A DNA stretch of 64,000 bases from CAWGYT01 sp963826795. GTDB lineage: Bacteria > Planctomycetota > Planctomycetia > Pirellulales > Pirellulaceae. A program made the position numbers and the translations under genes. Positions 39,713 to 49,835 of this stretch are shown one piece after another (position 1 is the stretch's first letter; every line of letters begins with the position of its first letter). The notes beneath the pieces are model-generated. The model had not been told where the DNA came from. It saw only the letters and a list, made by a program, of their open reading frames with translations, and ran no database searches. The DNA is taken from positions 12,929 through 76,928 of the forward strand of contig CAWGYT010000023.1 in assembly GCA_963826795.1 (NCBI GenBank). The letters are read 5' to 3'.

Positions 39713-39961
39713 ATGGAAATGGGAACATTCCGCATAATGCATCCCTCTTTCCGTCGCCGACGTGATTCCTGGAACTCAATGGCGCGAAACCAGGAATGTC
39801 CCCGTTTCCCCCTCCCCGGCGTCGAAAGGCCCCCGGACTCCAAGCCGGCGGTGGCGGAAAATAGACCGTCTGGAACTCCCGTCGATGTGACCTACGTGGC
39901 CATCGAACTGGACGAAAAACGCCGCTGGCCCGTGCCGATTCGGGGCCCGGTCAGCATGTAA
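39713..39961 (+). pseudogene. Short frame with a gene-like 3' end behind a solo T terminus
   Basis: The last ~27 codons (DVTYVAIELDEKRRWPVPIR then GPVSM) look coding. The upstream part of the same frame passes through repeats: an ATTCCTGG/CCAGGAAT hairpin and the T terminus at 39853. It is probably the 3' end of a lost gene. No family recognised. Between 39962 and 40136 only the promoter region of the sigma factor was seen. Confidence 0.3.
39853..39874. repeat. Solo right terminus of an AGACGGTCTACA element (T6)
   Basis: GGCGGAAAATAGACCGTCTGG matches the right end of T4/T5 (CGGAAGTTGTAGACCGTCTGG) with two to three changes. No matching left end nearby. Confidence 0.55.
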
Positions 39962-40136
39962 CGCCGGATCCGCCCTTCGGGGGATCGGTCGCCCGCCGTC
40001 GCTGGGGCCCCATGCTGGCACTCCCTTCGACCTCCGCTTACCCTGGCTGTATCGCCTGGCCGCCGTCGAGGACGCCGATCCTCGTAATTGCGCATCGCCG
40101 GCGAGACGACGACGTCACTACGCAAGGGGGCAGGCC

Positions 40137-40769
40137 ATGATTCCAGAATCACCCGACGATACGAACGACCTGCTGGTACGGGCTGAGCAAGGGCAGGACC
40201 GAGCCCGTGAGGTCCTGCTGGAACGGCATCGCGAGCGGCTCAAGCGGATGGTGCGGCTGCGGATGGATTGCCGTCTCGTCCGCCGCATCGACCCTTCCGA
40301 TGTCGTGCAAGATACACTGATTGTGGCCAGTGAGCATTTCGACAAGTATCTGCGGGAACGGCCGGTCGCGTTCTATCCCTGGCTGCGGCGACTTGCCGTG
40401 CAGCGCTTGATCGATGCCCAGAGGCGTCATCTGACCTCCAGACGCCGCTCGTTGAGGAACGAAGCCGGTAATTTGCCGGAACTGGCGCCGGATGCCTCGT
40501 CCCCTTTGCTGGAATGGGCGGTCGATTCGTGCAGCGGGCCGCTGACACGCGTTTCGCGCGACGAACTGCGGCGGCACGTGCGGCGTTCGATCGCGGAACT
40601 GGCCGAAATCGATCGCGAGGTGCTGATGTTGCGGTACCTGGAACAACTCAGCGTCCGCGACGTGGCGCAGATCCTGGAAATCAGCGAGGCAGCCGTCAAG
40701 GGTCGACAACTGCGAGCCCTGGAACGGCTGCGCAACATGATAGACTCCGAATATGGCGAGGGACTCTGA
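40137..40769 (+). CDS. ECF RNA polymerase sigma factor, paired with kinase 2
   Basis: 210 residues. Sigma-2: LERHRERLKRMVRLRMDCRL, then RIDPSDVVQDTLIVASEHFD and FYPWLRRLAVQRLIDAQRRH. Sigma-4: EIDREVLMLRYLEQLSVRDV with the recognition helix AQILEISEAAVKGRQLRALE. Typical planctomycete ECF factor of the kind encoded with Ser/Thr kinases. Its TGA (40767-40769) overlaps the kinase ATG as TGATG, so the two are translationally coupled. This arrangement suggests they are made in a fixed ratio and act together. Confidence 0.94.
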   Translation: MIPESPDDTNDLLVRAEQGQDRAREVLLERHRERLKRMVRLRMDCRLVRRIDPSDVVQDTLIVASEHFDKYLRERPVAFYPWLRRLAVQRLIDAQRRHLTSRRRSLRNEAGNLPELAPDASSPLLEWAVDSCSGPLTRVSRDELRRHVRRSIAELAEIDREVLMLRYLEQLSVRDVAQILEISEAAVKGRQLRALERLRNMIDSEYGEGL

Positions 40770-43700
40770 TGAGTTTCGACGCGCATTGGCGCGAGGACGA
40801 GCCCGACCTGCTGGCCGAAGTCGTCGACCAGTTGACCGAGCAATTTGCCCAGGGCGAGCCCTGCGACCTGGAGGCTTTGTGCCGTCAGCATCCGCAACTC
40901 GCACCCGATTGCGGCGGTTGGTTCCCGCGATCGCGGCGGTCAGTGATCTGCGCAATTGTCCCGAGGATTCGGCAACGGAAGGACTGCCGATTCCGGAAAC
41001 CCTCGGCGGCTTTCGTATTCTGCGCCAGCTTGGCCGCGGAGGAATGGGCGTCGTCTACCTGGCCGAGCAAATCGGGTTGGGGCGGCGTGTGGCCGTGAAG
41101 GTACTGCCCTTCGCCACGCTCTTGGATCAGCGACAGCTGGAACGATTCCGCAATGAGGCCCGGGCGGCCGCGATGCTGCGTCACCCGGCGATTGTCGGAG
41201 TCCACGCGGTCGGTTGTGAACACGGCATCAACTACTATGTGATGGACTACGTCGAGGGTCTGAGTCTGGCGGAAATCATCGCCCAGAATGACGCCGGACG
41301 CCGCCCAGCCTCCCGCCCGTTTTCCCGGCCGGACCGCGACAACTCCGGAGGGTCGGCCAACAGCACCGCGCCGCTGGCCACCCTCTCAACGGCCCGGCAG
41401 TCGGGCCAGCGCGGTTGGGCAAATGCCGTGGCCAACATCGGGATTCAAGCCGCTCGAGCCCTGCACCATGCTCACCAGCAGGGCGTCCTTCATCGCGATA
41501 TCAAACCGTCCAATCTCCTGGTCGACCAGGACGGGAATCTCCATATCACCGATTTCGGCTTAGCGCGGATTCAGGAGGACCAGCGATTGACCGTTACGGG
41601 CGACCTGGTTGGCACGCTTCGTTACATGAGCCCGGAACAGTTGACCGGCGAAATGCTGGTGGATCAGCGGACCGACATCTGCGCTCTGGGATTGACGCTG
41701 TATGAGTTGCTCACAGGCCAAGCCGCCTACCCCGCCCAGCAGCGTGCGGTCCTGATGGAAGAAGTCCGACGCGGCGTTCCGGCCCCGCCGACACGGGTCT
41801 GCCCGGACATCCCTCGCGATCTGGAGACGATCGTTCTCAAAGCGATCGAAAAAGTCCCGGCGTTACGTTACCAGCAGGCGGCCGCCCTGGCCGACGACCT
41901 GGAACGTTACTTGCAGAACAAACCGGTCCGCGCCCGCCGCATCGGCACCTGGGAACGACTTCGACGTTGGGCCGTGCGAAATCCCCTCCTGGCCACCTTG
42001 TTGATCACCGTCAGCATGCTGCTCACCATGTTGGCCGTGGGCAGCACCGCCGTGGCCTACCGTTTCGCCACGTCCGCCCGGCGGCAACGGTCGCAGATCT
42101 ATGCACGTGACATTCGTTTGGCACAGCGTGCCGTCGAGGAAGGCCGTATGCTGGATGCAGAAGCCAACTTGCTGCGCTGGGTCGGGCCGGCGGGGACCCG
42201 ATCTGCGGGGACTTGAATGGTTCTACTTGTCGGGCGCCTGCCACGACCCCGCGATCGAACGGACGATCGCCCACGAGGTGGCAACACACGCCGTTCGATT
42301 CGTCGAGAGTGACGATAAACTGGCCGTCGGCTGGTTTTCTGATCGCGTCACGATCTGGGACCTGACACGCCCGACGGGGTCCGGCCCGGTCCGCGAATTG
42401 CCGATGGACTGCCAGTACGTCGGATCGCTGATCGGCGGCCCTCCGCCCGCTCGAAACCGACTCTGGGCCGGTGGCGTAGGCGGTAACTTGGTCGCCTGGG
42501 ACACCCCCAGCGCGACGCCCGTCCGGCGGTATCCGATGGATCTGCCGAAAATGGCGTCCGCTTGTTTTTCGGTCCACACCGACCCGAGAAACCGCTGGCT
42601 GGCCATCGGCGCCGGCGGCTACCACGCGGGCACCGTCCGCGTTTTCGACCGGACCGACGGCTCCCTGCTCACGTCGCTGGAGGGATTCCCGGGGCGCTGT
42701 CAGGTCAGCTTCACACCGACAGGGCGGTTGCTGGTCACTAGCAAGAATGACGACCGGTTGCGCTGGTACGATCCGGCCAGCGGCCAAGTGGTCACCGTCC
42801 ATCAGCTGAATGCCGATAGCGCGACGGAATTGGCGCATCATCCCGATGGTCGACACGTGGCCATCGGGACCTTGACGCAGCGAGGCATGCAGCCGTCGGC
42901 CGGGATCGAGTTCTGGGACCTGGTCGACGGCGTCCGCGTGGCACGAACCACCCTCACGGCGGCAGAAATACGCAGCCTGGACTACTCTCCCGACGGCTCG
43001 CTGCTGGCGGCTGGCGATGAATCGGGACAGCTGTTCTTGTTGGATTCGGATCACCAGGTGATCGCCAGCCGACGCGCCCATGGGGGAACCGTCAAGGGGC
43101 TCGCCTTCTCCTCCCAGGGCAACAAATTGGCCACGGCCAGCGACGACAAGACGGTCCACGTGTGGTCGGTCGCCAGGCTGCTCGATGGCGCCGCTCATCA
43201 GGTCAAATTGGAAAGACCCCTCGTTTTCTGCCAGAATTCGGTGTTTCTGGACGAGCAAACCCTCTGCAGTTCGTCGGGAACGGGCGAATTGGTCCTCTGG
43301 AATGCCGCCACCGGAAAGGTCAAAGACGTATGGCATCTCAGGGCAGGAACGGCGAATGCCCTGCGGGTCGCCGTCTCGGCCGATCGCCGCCGGATCGGAA
43401 TCGTTTGCGGCGAATACCCACATTCGGCCAACCCCGGCCGCTTGTTGGTGCTGGACGCCTCAACCGGCCGCGAGTTGCGGGCGGTCGACGTGCCACCGGT
43501 GGCAAGCGGCGGAGTGGCTTTTGCCCCCGACGGCAGGCGACTGGCGGCTGTCCTCGCGGAACAAATTGTCCTCTGGGACTTCCTGGCACCCGGCGACGCG
43601 ACGGACGCGATCCACACCTTATCCTTTGACGCACCCCCCAAATGCCTTGACTTCTCGGCCGACGGCCGTTGGCTGGCCTGCGGTGATGTGCAAGGTCAGG

Positions 43701-44215
43701 TCTCGATCTACCGGGCCAAGACCCTGGAACCCTTCCTCACGTTTCAAGGCGACAGCCAGATCGCGATGCGGACCGTCTTCTCGCCTGACAGCTCCCTTCT
43801 GGCCGTGGTGGGCTTCGACCGCGTTATCAAACTCTTCGAAACCGACCGGTTCCAAGAACTCCCCAACCCCGGCTTCCTGAAGGTGGCCGGATACCAGAAC
43901 GATCTCTGCTTCTCGCCAGATGGAACCCGGTTGCTCACCGCCGGACCCGATGGTCGAGCTCACCTCTGGGACCGGGACTCGGGCGAAGAACTGCTTACGT
44001 TCCACGTCGCGGATGCCTGGTACCCTGCCATCACCTTTTCGCCCCAGGGCAACTCGCTGGCCATTTCCGTTGGCTGTGACGTATTCGCCTTGCAGGGCGC
44101 CGATCGACGACATCTCAGCCCATTGAGCGTGGAACAGCTGGGCGACATCGTCTGCCAACGGATGGACCAAATCCGACTGTTCCGGCATCGCCCGCCCGCG
44201 GATTCGCAACCTTAA
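40769..44215 (+). CDS. Transmembrane Ser/Thr kinase with WD40 propeller (kinase 2; two frame shifts)
   Basis: About 1,148 residues after repair. N-terminal region ~1-80 (LLAEVVDQLTEQFAQGEPCD), kinase with LGRGGMGVVYLAEQ (~87), VAVKVLPF, HRDIKPSNLLVDQ (~240) and DFGLARIQ. A ~45-residue Ser/Pro/Arg-rich insert lies between the hinge and the catalytic loop. One membrane helix (LLATLLITVSMLLTMLAVGS, ~410-430) precedes about 650 residues of WD40 repeats (IRSLDYSPDGSLLAAGDESG, VKGLAFSSQGNKLATASDDK). Frame changes occur near 40920 (QLAPDCGG to LVPAIAAVSDLRN) and near 42190 (LLRWVGP.. to LRGLEWFYLSG). The kinase is cytoplasmic and the propeller presumably periplasmic or across the membrane, as in related planctomycete kinases. 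Coupled to the upstream sigma gene. Confidence 0.88.
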
Positions 44216-44229
44216 CGCAAGCCGGAAGT

Positions 44230-44312
44230 GCACCGTCGCCCCGCTCGCGAAGAACGGGGGCAGCGTGCCTGAAAACACTCATTCCCACCGTCTCCGCGAC
44301 GGTGGCTACGGC
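44230..44312. repeat. Diverged REP pair after kinase 2
   Basis: CCGCTCGCGAAGAACGGGGGC and CCACCGTC-TCCGC-GACGGTGG hairpins follow the kinase stop within 15-100 bp. The tail GGTGGCTACGG resembles the GGGGCTACGG tail of the RAYT-flanking REPs. Could end the kinase transcript. Confidence 0.6.
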
Positions 44313-44540
44313 AGAAATGGCGATTCCAGACAAGACTGATTCGCAATCTTTTTCGAGCTGCCCAATTCGGTCCCCATCGCGACCCGGATTCCAACCCGAT
44401 CACAGCACCCCAGCCGGCGGCATTGGGCGCTTTTCTGAGTTGTCTGCCAAAAAACACCGATTATGCGCAGCGCCGTCGGCGGCAAATGCGTCATTGTCAC
44501 AAGTGGCCTGTCGCCGTTTGATTTTGGGGTTGGCGTCGTG

Positions 44541-44619
44541 GGAAGGCGAGGCTCTGGCCGAGCCGCTTGAACGAATTCGCGTCCCAACCATTTTCGGCTC
44601 GGCCGGAACCTCGCCTTCC
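44541..44619. repeat. Inverted REP pair of the GEAPAEP type
   Basis: GGAAGGCGAGGCTCTGGCCG (44541) and CGGCTCGGCCGGAACCTCGC (44595) face each other across ~30 bases. Same family as the REPs around the truncated RAYT at 27.3 kb. The rest of 44313-44738 holds no recognisable gene. Confidence 0.8.
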
Positions 44620-44738
44620 GCACTCCACTTCAATCTTGAGCTGGAACACAGCACGTGAGCAGCCCAAGCGCTGCCGCGATTTCGCCACGTTGTTCCGCTT
44701 GAAGCGCTCCGCACTCTATCTGCCTGGAAGGTCAACCG

Positions 44739-46794
44739 ATGACAACTCAATTGCTGCGTTCCCGTCGGCTGTTTGTGGCGTTCGTCCTGGTGCTGCTCAC
44801 GAGGGTTTCTCTCGCGCAGATCGTTTTTCAGGAGGACTTCTCGGACCGTAACGCCCAGGACGGCCACCCGGTCCATTGGGTGGAACGCGAACTGACCGGG
44901 GCGACGTACGACGTCTCCACGGGCGATTACATTTTTCGTGCCGGGCTGGCCTATGACCTCAGCGGACCGTCGCTGGCTGCCGATCCGGTGGACTATGTCC
45001 TGACCGACTCGTCGGTTGTGGCACAAATCCGAGGCAATGGTCCTTTTTCGGACCTGGGTATCGGGGCCCGCTGGAACGAAGCGGCCACGACGGGCTATTT
45101 TGCCGGTTTCGGCAGGAACTCGGTGCTGTATGTCGGCCGCTGCGACGGACCGGTTGCGTGCCCGGTCTTGAACAATGTTTCGGTCGGAGACCTGGATCTC
45201 ATCGCGGAAGACGTGCTGCTGCGATTCGACGCGGTCGGTGATCAGTTGAGCGCCTGGGCTTGGCGCACCGGGTCAGCCGATGCCTGAGACGCCGACGCTG
45301 ACTGTCTCCGATCCGACCTACACGGTGGGCACGCCTGCCATTTACGCCAACCCGCTCCACAACGGCGAAGGCATTTATCGTTTCATCAATGTGTCTGTTC
45401 CGTACACGCCAGAGAAAACCCTGCAGGGGCGATTCGGCAACGTCCGCCGGGTTGAGGGCACTATCAACCAGCCCGGTCCGGGAACGCTCGATGTATCCCC
45501 GGCCCTCACCACCGATCAATTGGAGATGATTTTTCGCTCGAACCGTTTCGACGAATCCGACCTGTTTCGTGTCACGCGGTCGCTGCCCCAGGACCCGTTC
45601 GAGAATGAGGAACTGCTCGAGGCCTTGAACTCACCGGCCAACGACAACGGCGCGAACCTCTCGAGCGATGGATTGACGCTTTATTTCAGCTCGGATCGGG
45701 ACGCCAGTCTCGGTCGGAACGATCTGTTTCTGGCCACTCGTCCCAGTCGAACCGAGCCGTTTGGGAACGTGGTCCACTTGCCGGCCGGGCTGAACACCGA
45801 ATACGAGGACATGAGCCCGAATGTTTCTGCCGACGGTCTGAGCCTCTATTTTGCGTCCGACCGTCCTGACGGGGAAGGCGATCTCGATCTGTATGTCGCC
45901 GCCCGCGCGTCGCTCGAGGATCCATTTGGCGAGCCGGAAAATCTGGGACCCGAGATCAACTCCGCGTCGAACGACGGCACCCCAACGATTTCCAGTGACG
46001 GACTCCACCTGGTATTTCATTCGCCCCGAGTCGGGAATGCCGAGCTGTATATCGCCTCCCGCGAATCGACGGACGAACCGTTCGGCCCGGCGATCCGACT
46101 GGATGAATTCGGCATCGGATCGTACATCCACTCGTCCGTGCCGGCCGAAGCCGACCCGCAGCTTTCGGCGGACTGGCCGGCGATCGGTTCCAAAATCTAT
46201 TTCAGCGGCTACACCGGCAGCGAAGAAGCCGACTTGTGGGAAGCCACCTGGAGTGTCAACGGCGATCTGGATTTCGATGGCCAACTGACCGTCGCGGATC
46301 TCGACCAGGTCATGCAGCGGACCGCGCACTGTGAAGCCGGTTGCACCTTGGTCGGCGCCACGCGTCTGATCACCTTCGACATTGACCTGGACGGCGTGAT
46401 CGATCGCGAAGACGGGCGTGTCTGGGTCGAAGAACTGAAAGGCACGTATTTTGGTGACGCCAATCTCGATGGCGAATTCAACTCAGACGACCTGACACTC
46501 GTTTTCCAGGCCGGAGAATACGAAGACGAACTGCTGCGGAACTCGACGTGGGCCACGGGCGACTGGAATGGCGATCGGGATTTTGACTCCGGGGACCTCG
46601 TGCGGGCGTTCCAGGCGGGCGGTTACGAGCAAGGACGGCGCGGGCCGGCCCCGGTTCCCGAGCCTGTTGCCGCCACGCTGGCGATGGTCACTCTGTGCGT
46701 CATTTTGCCGCGGGCCCGCGGGGTTCGCCCGGCCAATGGCGCAGCGTCGCCCCTCGGACGTCCAATGATCGCTCATTCCGATCGCTCATTCTGA
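44739..46794 (+). CDS. Secreted PD40-propeller / dockerin-like / PEP-CTERM protein (one frame shift)
   Basis: About 685 residues after repair. ATG 44739 with GGAAGG 9-14 bases upstream starts a signal peptide (RRLFVAFVLVLLTRVSLAQI). Residues ~28-180 form a jelly-roll-like domain (FQEDFSDRNAQDGHPVHWVE). At ~45280 the frame shifts to MPETPTLTVSDPTYTVGTPA. Then come WD40-like PD40 repeats (NLSSDGLTLYFSSDRDASLG, NVSADGLSLYFASDRPDGEG, TISSDGLHLVFHSPRVG). A dockerin-like tail follows (DLDFDGQLTVADLDQVMQ, GDWNGDRDFDSGDLVRAFQA) and then the PEP-CTERM signal VPEPVAATLAMVTLCVILPR. It ends ~25 residues beyond the usual basic tail. Exported; function unknown. Its 3' end overlaps the convergent DksA fragment by 22 bp. 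Confidence 0.85.
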
Positions 46795-46940
46795 CGTTCA
46801 CACCGAATACAGTACGGCGCGTACGGCACCGCCTCCAGCCGGGCCCTGGCGATCGGCTCACCACACTGCTGGCATTGACCGAATGTGCCATCTTCGATTC
46901 GTCGCAGCGCCTCGCGAACCTGTCGCTGCATGGCGTCCGG
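46773..46940 (-). pseudogene. DksA/TraR-type zinc-finger protein, C-terminal fragment
   Basis: On the minus strand from 46931: MQRQVREALRRIEDGTFGQC, QQCGEPIARARLEAVPYAPY and CIRCERQNERSE. The four cysteines C..C and C..C with EALRRIEDGTFG are diagnostic of the DksA/TraR C4 zinc finger. The N-terminal coiled-coil half is missing. Directly upstream the sequence becomes tandem GCGGAGCGGGGTC copies and then the class D element, so the gene has been cut by that insertion. The internal ATG makes a short protein possible but probably non-functional. Confidence 0.75.
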
Positions 46941-46944
46941 TCGC

Positions 46945-47253
46945 GGAGCGGGGGTCGCGGAGCGGGGGGTCGCGGAGCGGGGTCGCGGAGCGGGGGCGGA
47001 GCGGGGTCAGATCCGTTTTCTGGTGTCAAGTTCGCGTGCGACGCGGGATTACGGGCAGTGGAAAACAACGGCCTCGCTGGATCGAACGTGTCGGCGCAAA
47101 GTTGTCAACGGCGAGACTCGAGCAAGTCCAGCGGGACACTTGCTGTTCAATTGCCGGAACCTAATTCGCCGACCGAACACGGTACGCTCGAAGGGCGAAC
47201 GCCGCAGGCGAGACCTGCCAAACACCAGATACCCGATCTGACCCCGAAGCACT
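46945..47253. repeat. GGGGTCAG element, class D, copy 1, with tandem left end
   Basis: Core 47003-47245: GGGGTCAGATCCGTTTTCTG on the left, CCCGATCTGACCCC on the right. Before the left end the word GTCGCGGAGCGGGG is repeated four to five times (46945-47000). The interior matches copy 2 at more than 95 percent by eye, apart from a 22-bp gap. It truncates a DksA-like gene. Confidence 0.88.
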
Positions 47254-47290
47254 GCTCACGATTGCGTCGCCGAACCCCCCTTGAATCGCA

Positions 47291-47401
47291 TCACGTGGCG
47301 CGCAGAATACGAGCCAGTTGCTGCGGCGACCCACCGAGCATCACACCGACGACACCCACAATAGCGGCCAGCAGGGCATCCTCCACCTGAACCGGAGGCA
47401 C
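47291..47401 (-). CDS. Very short membrane-helix frame, possible gene fragment
   Basis: 36 residues with GTG start: MPPVQVEDALLAAIVGVVGV, then MLGGSPQQLARILRAT. One perfect hydrophobic helix with a charged, amphipathic end. It may be a small membrane protein or the tail of a lost gene. No further gene was recognised in 47254-47600. Confidence 0.25.
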   Translation of the reverse strand: MPPVQVEDALLAAIVGVVGVMLGGSPQQLARILRAT

Positions 47402-47602
47402 GGCTGTCTTTCACGCATGACGGCGTGCGCATTGTCACGCCAAGAATCGTGCCTGCAACCGTCCGCTCGCCGAGTAACCCGGAGGAAAACTAGACGCCAA
47501 AAGTTCACTCAGCTTTTGTCGCAGCGACATCAACCACGCGGATCCGGCCACACGCCGCAAACAAATTCCACGATATTGGTTTTCGGAACTGCGGAAAGAG
47601 AG

Positions 47603-48070
47603 TCAGTAACTAGTGTCTGTCCGGAAATTAGGTCGACGCTCGGGAGAGCGTTGACGTAGGTTGTGAAACTCCACCGTGGCCGTTTTCAGTCGTTCAGCAT
47701 ACTGCTTTTGGATGGCGCGGAGGAACACAAGGCTCATCCACAATTGCCTCCAGTTGCCGCTCGTTTTCCGGAGAGTAAAAGCCTCGGTCAAACGAGGCTG
47801 TGCGAATCATTCCCTGGTGCTTCTTTTGAGCCTCGCGAGTTTGATCGACGATGACATCGACATCGCCGAGTCCGCGATCCATCAAGTGGTTGTGACTGAT
47901 GAAACCTGCGCCATATTCAAACACCAACACTTGCCTGCCAAATTGATTCGGAGTTCCCGCCTTGCCACGTCGGTACAGCTGCATGTGCGTCTCAAATAAG
48001 CTAAACAGTTTGTCGCCATTAGGGACTTCCTCCTGCAGGATGACGCGACGGTGCGTCGTATCACAAACCC
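47603..48070 (-). pseudogene. ISNCY-like transposase, N-terminus cut by class D element
   Basis: Minus-strand frame after the repeat: THRRVILQEEVPNGDKLFSL, FETHMQLYRRGKAGTPNQFG, RQVLVFEYGAGFISHNHLMD and TASFDRGFYSPENERQLEAI. These are conserved features of ISNCY-type transposases (the VPN..KLFSIFE and SFDRGFxSPEN motifs). A frame change near 47705 separates the last part (YAERLKTATVEFHNLRQRSP). The N-terminal ~250 residues are gone, replaced by class D copy 2. Confidence 0.75.
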
Positions 48071-48071
48071 G

Positions 48072-48372
48072 TGACGGCGGAGCGGGGTCACGTGACGGCG
48101 GAGCGGGGTCAGATCCGTTTTCTGGTGTCAAGTTCGCGTGCGACGCGGGATTACGGGCAGTGGAAAACAACGGCCTCGCTGGATCGAGCGTGTCGGCGCG
48201 CAAAGTTATCAACGGCGAGACTCGAGCAAGTCCAGCGGGACACTTGCTGTTCAATTGCCGGAACCTAATTCGCCGACCGAACACGGTACGTTCGACCAAG
48301 CCAAATCACGCTCGAAGGGCGAACGCCGCAGGCGAGACCTGCCAAACACCAGATACCCGATCTGACCCCGAA
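48072..48372. repeat. GGGGTCAG element, class D, copy 2, with doubled left end
   Basis: Core 48105-48369 with the same termini as copy 1. Its left end is doubled (GACGGCGGAGCGGGGTCA at ~48073-48091 and ~48093-48111). Compared with copy 1 it has an extra ~22 bp (ACCAAGCCAAATCACGCTCG) near 48296. It lies in the 5' part of an ISNCY-like transposase. Confidence 0.88.
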
Positions 48373-48421
48373 GCACTCTTAGGGGCTGAGCTGGCCAAGC
48401 TCGCTGGTGTTGTCAAAGTGA

Positions 48422-48625
48422 TCCTCCAACTGCGGAGGGCTTGCTGACCTCTTTCAGTTTGGGCAGGCCGCTCGGAACGGAGATGTGTCCGCCCTCAGCA
48501 ACTTAATTGGAGTCGAGACTGAAAGAGGTCGACCTCGCCATTTCGTGCTACATCTCGCCCACCCAGACGGAACTGTCACATTGAACCACCACAGGTTCGG
48601 TGCCCATGTGTCATCGAGGGTTTAG
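48422..48625 (+). other. Small open frame overlapping a 13-bp inverted repeat
   Basis: A 67-codon frame reads FQFGQAARNGDVSALSNLIG, VETERGRPRHFVLHLAHPDG and TVTLNHHRFGAHVSSRV. Its composition looks protein-like, but it has no start or ribosome site. The perfect inverted repeat GACCTCTTTCAGT (48446-48458) / ACTGAAAGAGGTC (48518-48530) lies inside it. It may be a gene remnant or a small palindromic element. Confidence 0.3.
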
Positions 48626-49416
48626 CGACTTTTCTTCCGTCGCCGGGCGATCAACGCCAGAAAAGCGCACAGACAGGGAAAAGCCGTTGCCGGTTCTGGG
48701 ACTGCGTTGAACGAAAGGTCATCAAACGTGCCGCTGAAGGACACAGGTTCCGTCATCAAGCCAATGTCCGCATAGGTAAGGAGGCACAGCGCTCCCTGCT
48801 CGAACGTCGTATCTACGAACGACAGTTGCGGCTCGGCAGGCTCAGGCTCTCCTGGCCGCCAGACCTTCATGGTGATCTGGTCTCCGACCGTGCCGCCCTG
48901 GATGATCCAGTCTTCGCCTGCCGCAAACGGAAATTGCTGTGGGTCCATCAAACCGAGAATCGTCTGTGGTTCAGGCTTCGAGGCGTCGTAGATTTCAATG
49001 CCGAACGTTCCGTACAACGTGCTCGCGAAAAACCCATAATCAGTCCCCGCGGCCGGATCCGCGCGGGAAAGCAGTGAGACGGTGCTGCCGTGTGTGTTTG
49101 CACGTACGGTACCTTGAAAATAGCCGTCGGTCAGGGGCTCCGCGATCGTGGGTTCCCACGTCGAAAGTGTGCCGTGCGATCCAGCAAAGCCGGCCGGCAT
49201 TTCGCCCGTTATCGCCAGCACAAACGAACCGGAGCTGGCGTCAAAGATGGCCGGCCCAAAGGACGGAGCATTTAGATCGTCTTCGGTCCAACCATCCGCT
49301 TCCCCGTCGTCGAAATCGTCTGAATACAGAGTCTGAGCCTGGAGTGTTGTGCTGGCGGAACAGAAAGACAGCAATGCAATCAACGTAACATAAAGGTGCA
49401 GTCGTCGATTCATCAT
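48622..49416 (-). CDS. Secreted PEP-CTERM protein
   Basis: 264 residues. Tandem ATG ATG start at 49416 with AAGGAAC five bases upstream. The signal peptide is LYVTLIALLSFCSASTTLQA. The mature part (YSDDFDDGEADGWTEDDLNA, SFVLAITGEMPAGFAGSHGT, YADIGLMTEPVSFSGTFDDL) is a beta-sandwich-like secreted domain. The end is a clear PEP-CTERM signal: VPEPATAFPCLCAFLALIAR then RRKKSR. It has a similar jelly-roll start (DDF.DG.ADGW) to the N-domain of the protein at 44739. Exported and presumably processed by an exosortase system. Ligand unknown. Confidence 0.88.
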   Translation of the reverse strand: MMNRRLHLYVTLIALLSFCSASTTLQAQTLYSDDFDDGEADGWTEDDLNAPSFGPAIFDASSGSFVLAITGEMPAGFAGSHGTLSTWEPTIAEPLTDGYFQGTVRANTHGSTVSLLSRADPAAGTDYGFFASTLYGTFGIEIYDASKPEPQTILGLMDPQQFPFAAGEDWIIQGGTVGDQITMKVWRPGEPEPAEPQLSFVDTTFEQGALCLLTYADIGLMTEPVSFSGTFDDLSFNAVPEPATAFPCLCAFLALIARRRKKSR

Positions 49417-49419
49417 TCA

Positions 49420-49830
49420 GTTCCTTATCCTCGTGTTAGGTGATTGGTTCGCCCTACCTGGGCAGTGCTCTTCGCAACTCAAGCAACTGTGATACGCGAT
49501 CACGCCAACATTGGAGCCACAGCCGAGGGTATGATGACATACAACGACAACGCCGCTTTACACAGAGGCTCGTTGATCGCTGCATCGCGCAAAGCTGGAA
49601 AAAAGCTGCGACGAACCTGAGCTATGAAGAAGACAGGCGATTCGCGAGCAAAGCGCGACAAGAAAGCTCAGATTTTCTGGAATCGACGAAATCGGTCTGC
49701 GTCTCGGGAGGCTCTGCAAAGTCCCATTAACAAGAGCCCGACTTGCTAACTTGTCTGAACATCGAGAAAATAATGGCGTGAAGCTGTCGCGCGAGCCTTC
49801 GCGATTGCCTGTTCTATAGAGGGAGAACCT
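49420..49830. promoter_or_regulatory. Divergent intergenic region upstream of sigma factor 3
   Basis: About 415 bp with no recognisable gene between a minus-strand PEP-CTERM gene and the third sigma factor. It should hold the promoters of both. No clear consensus sites were found. Confidence 0.35.
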
Positions 49831-49835
49831 TTAAT

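Noticed and set aside
40769..44215. Programmed frameshifting in kinase 2
   Set aside because: No slippery heptamer with downstream structure evident; similar shifts occur in many unrelated genes here, so sequence error is simpler.
46983..48372. Conserved open frames inside class D elements (ending RRDLPNTRYPI)
   Set aside because: The frame is identical in both copies only because the DNA repeats are identical; no start, ribosome site or codon bias, and it runs in from tandem repeats.
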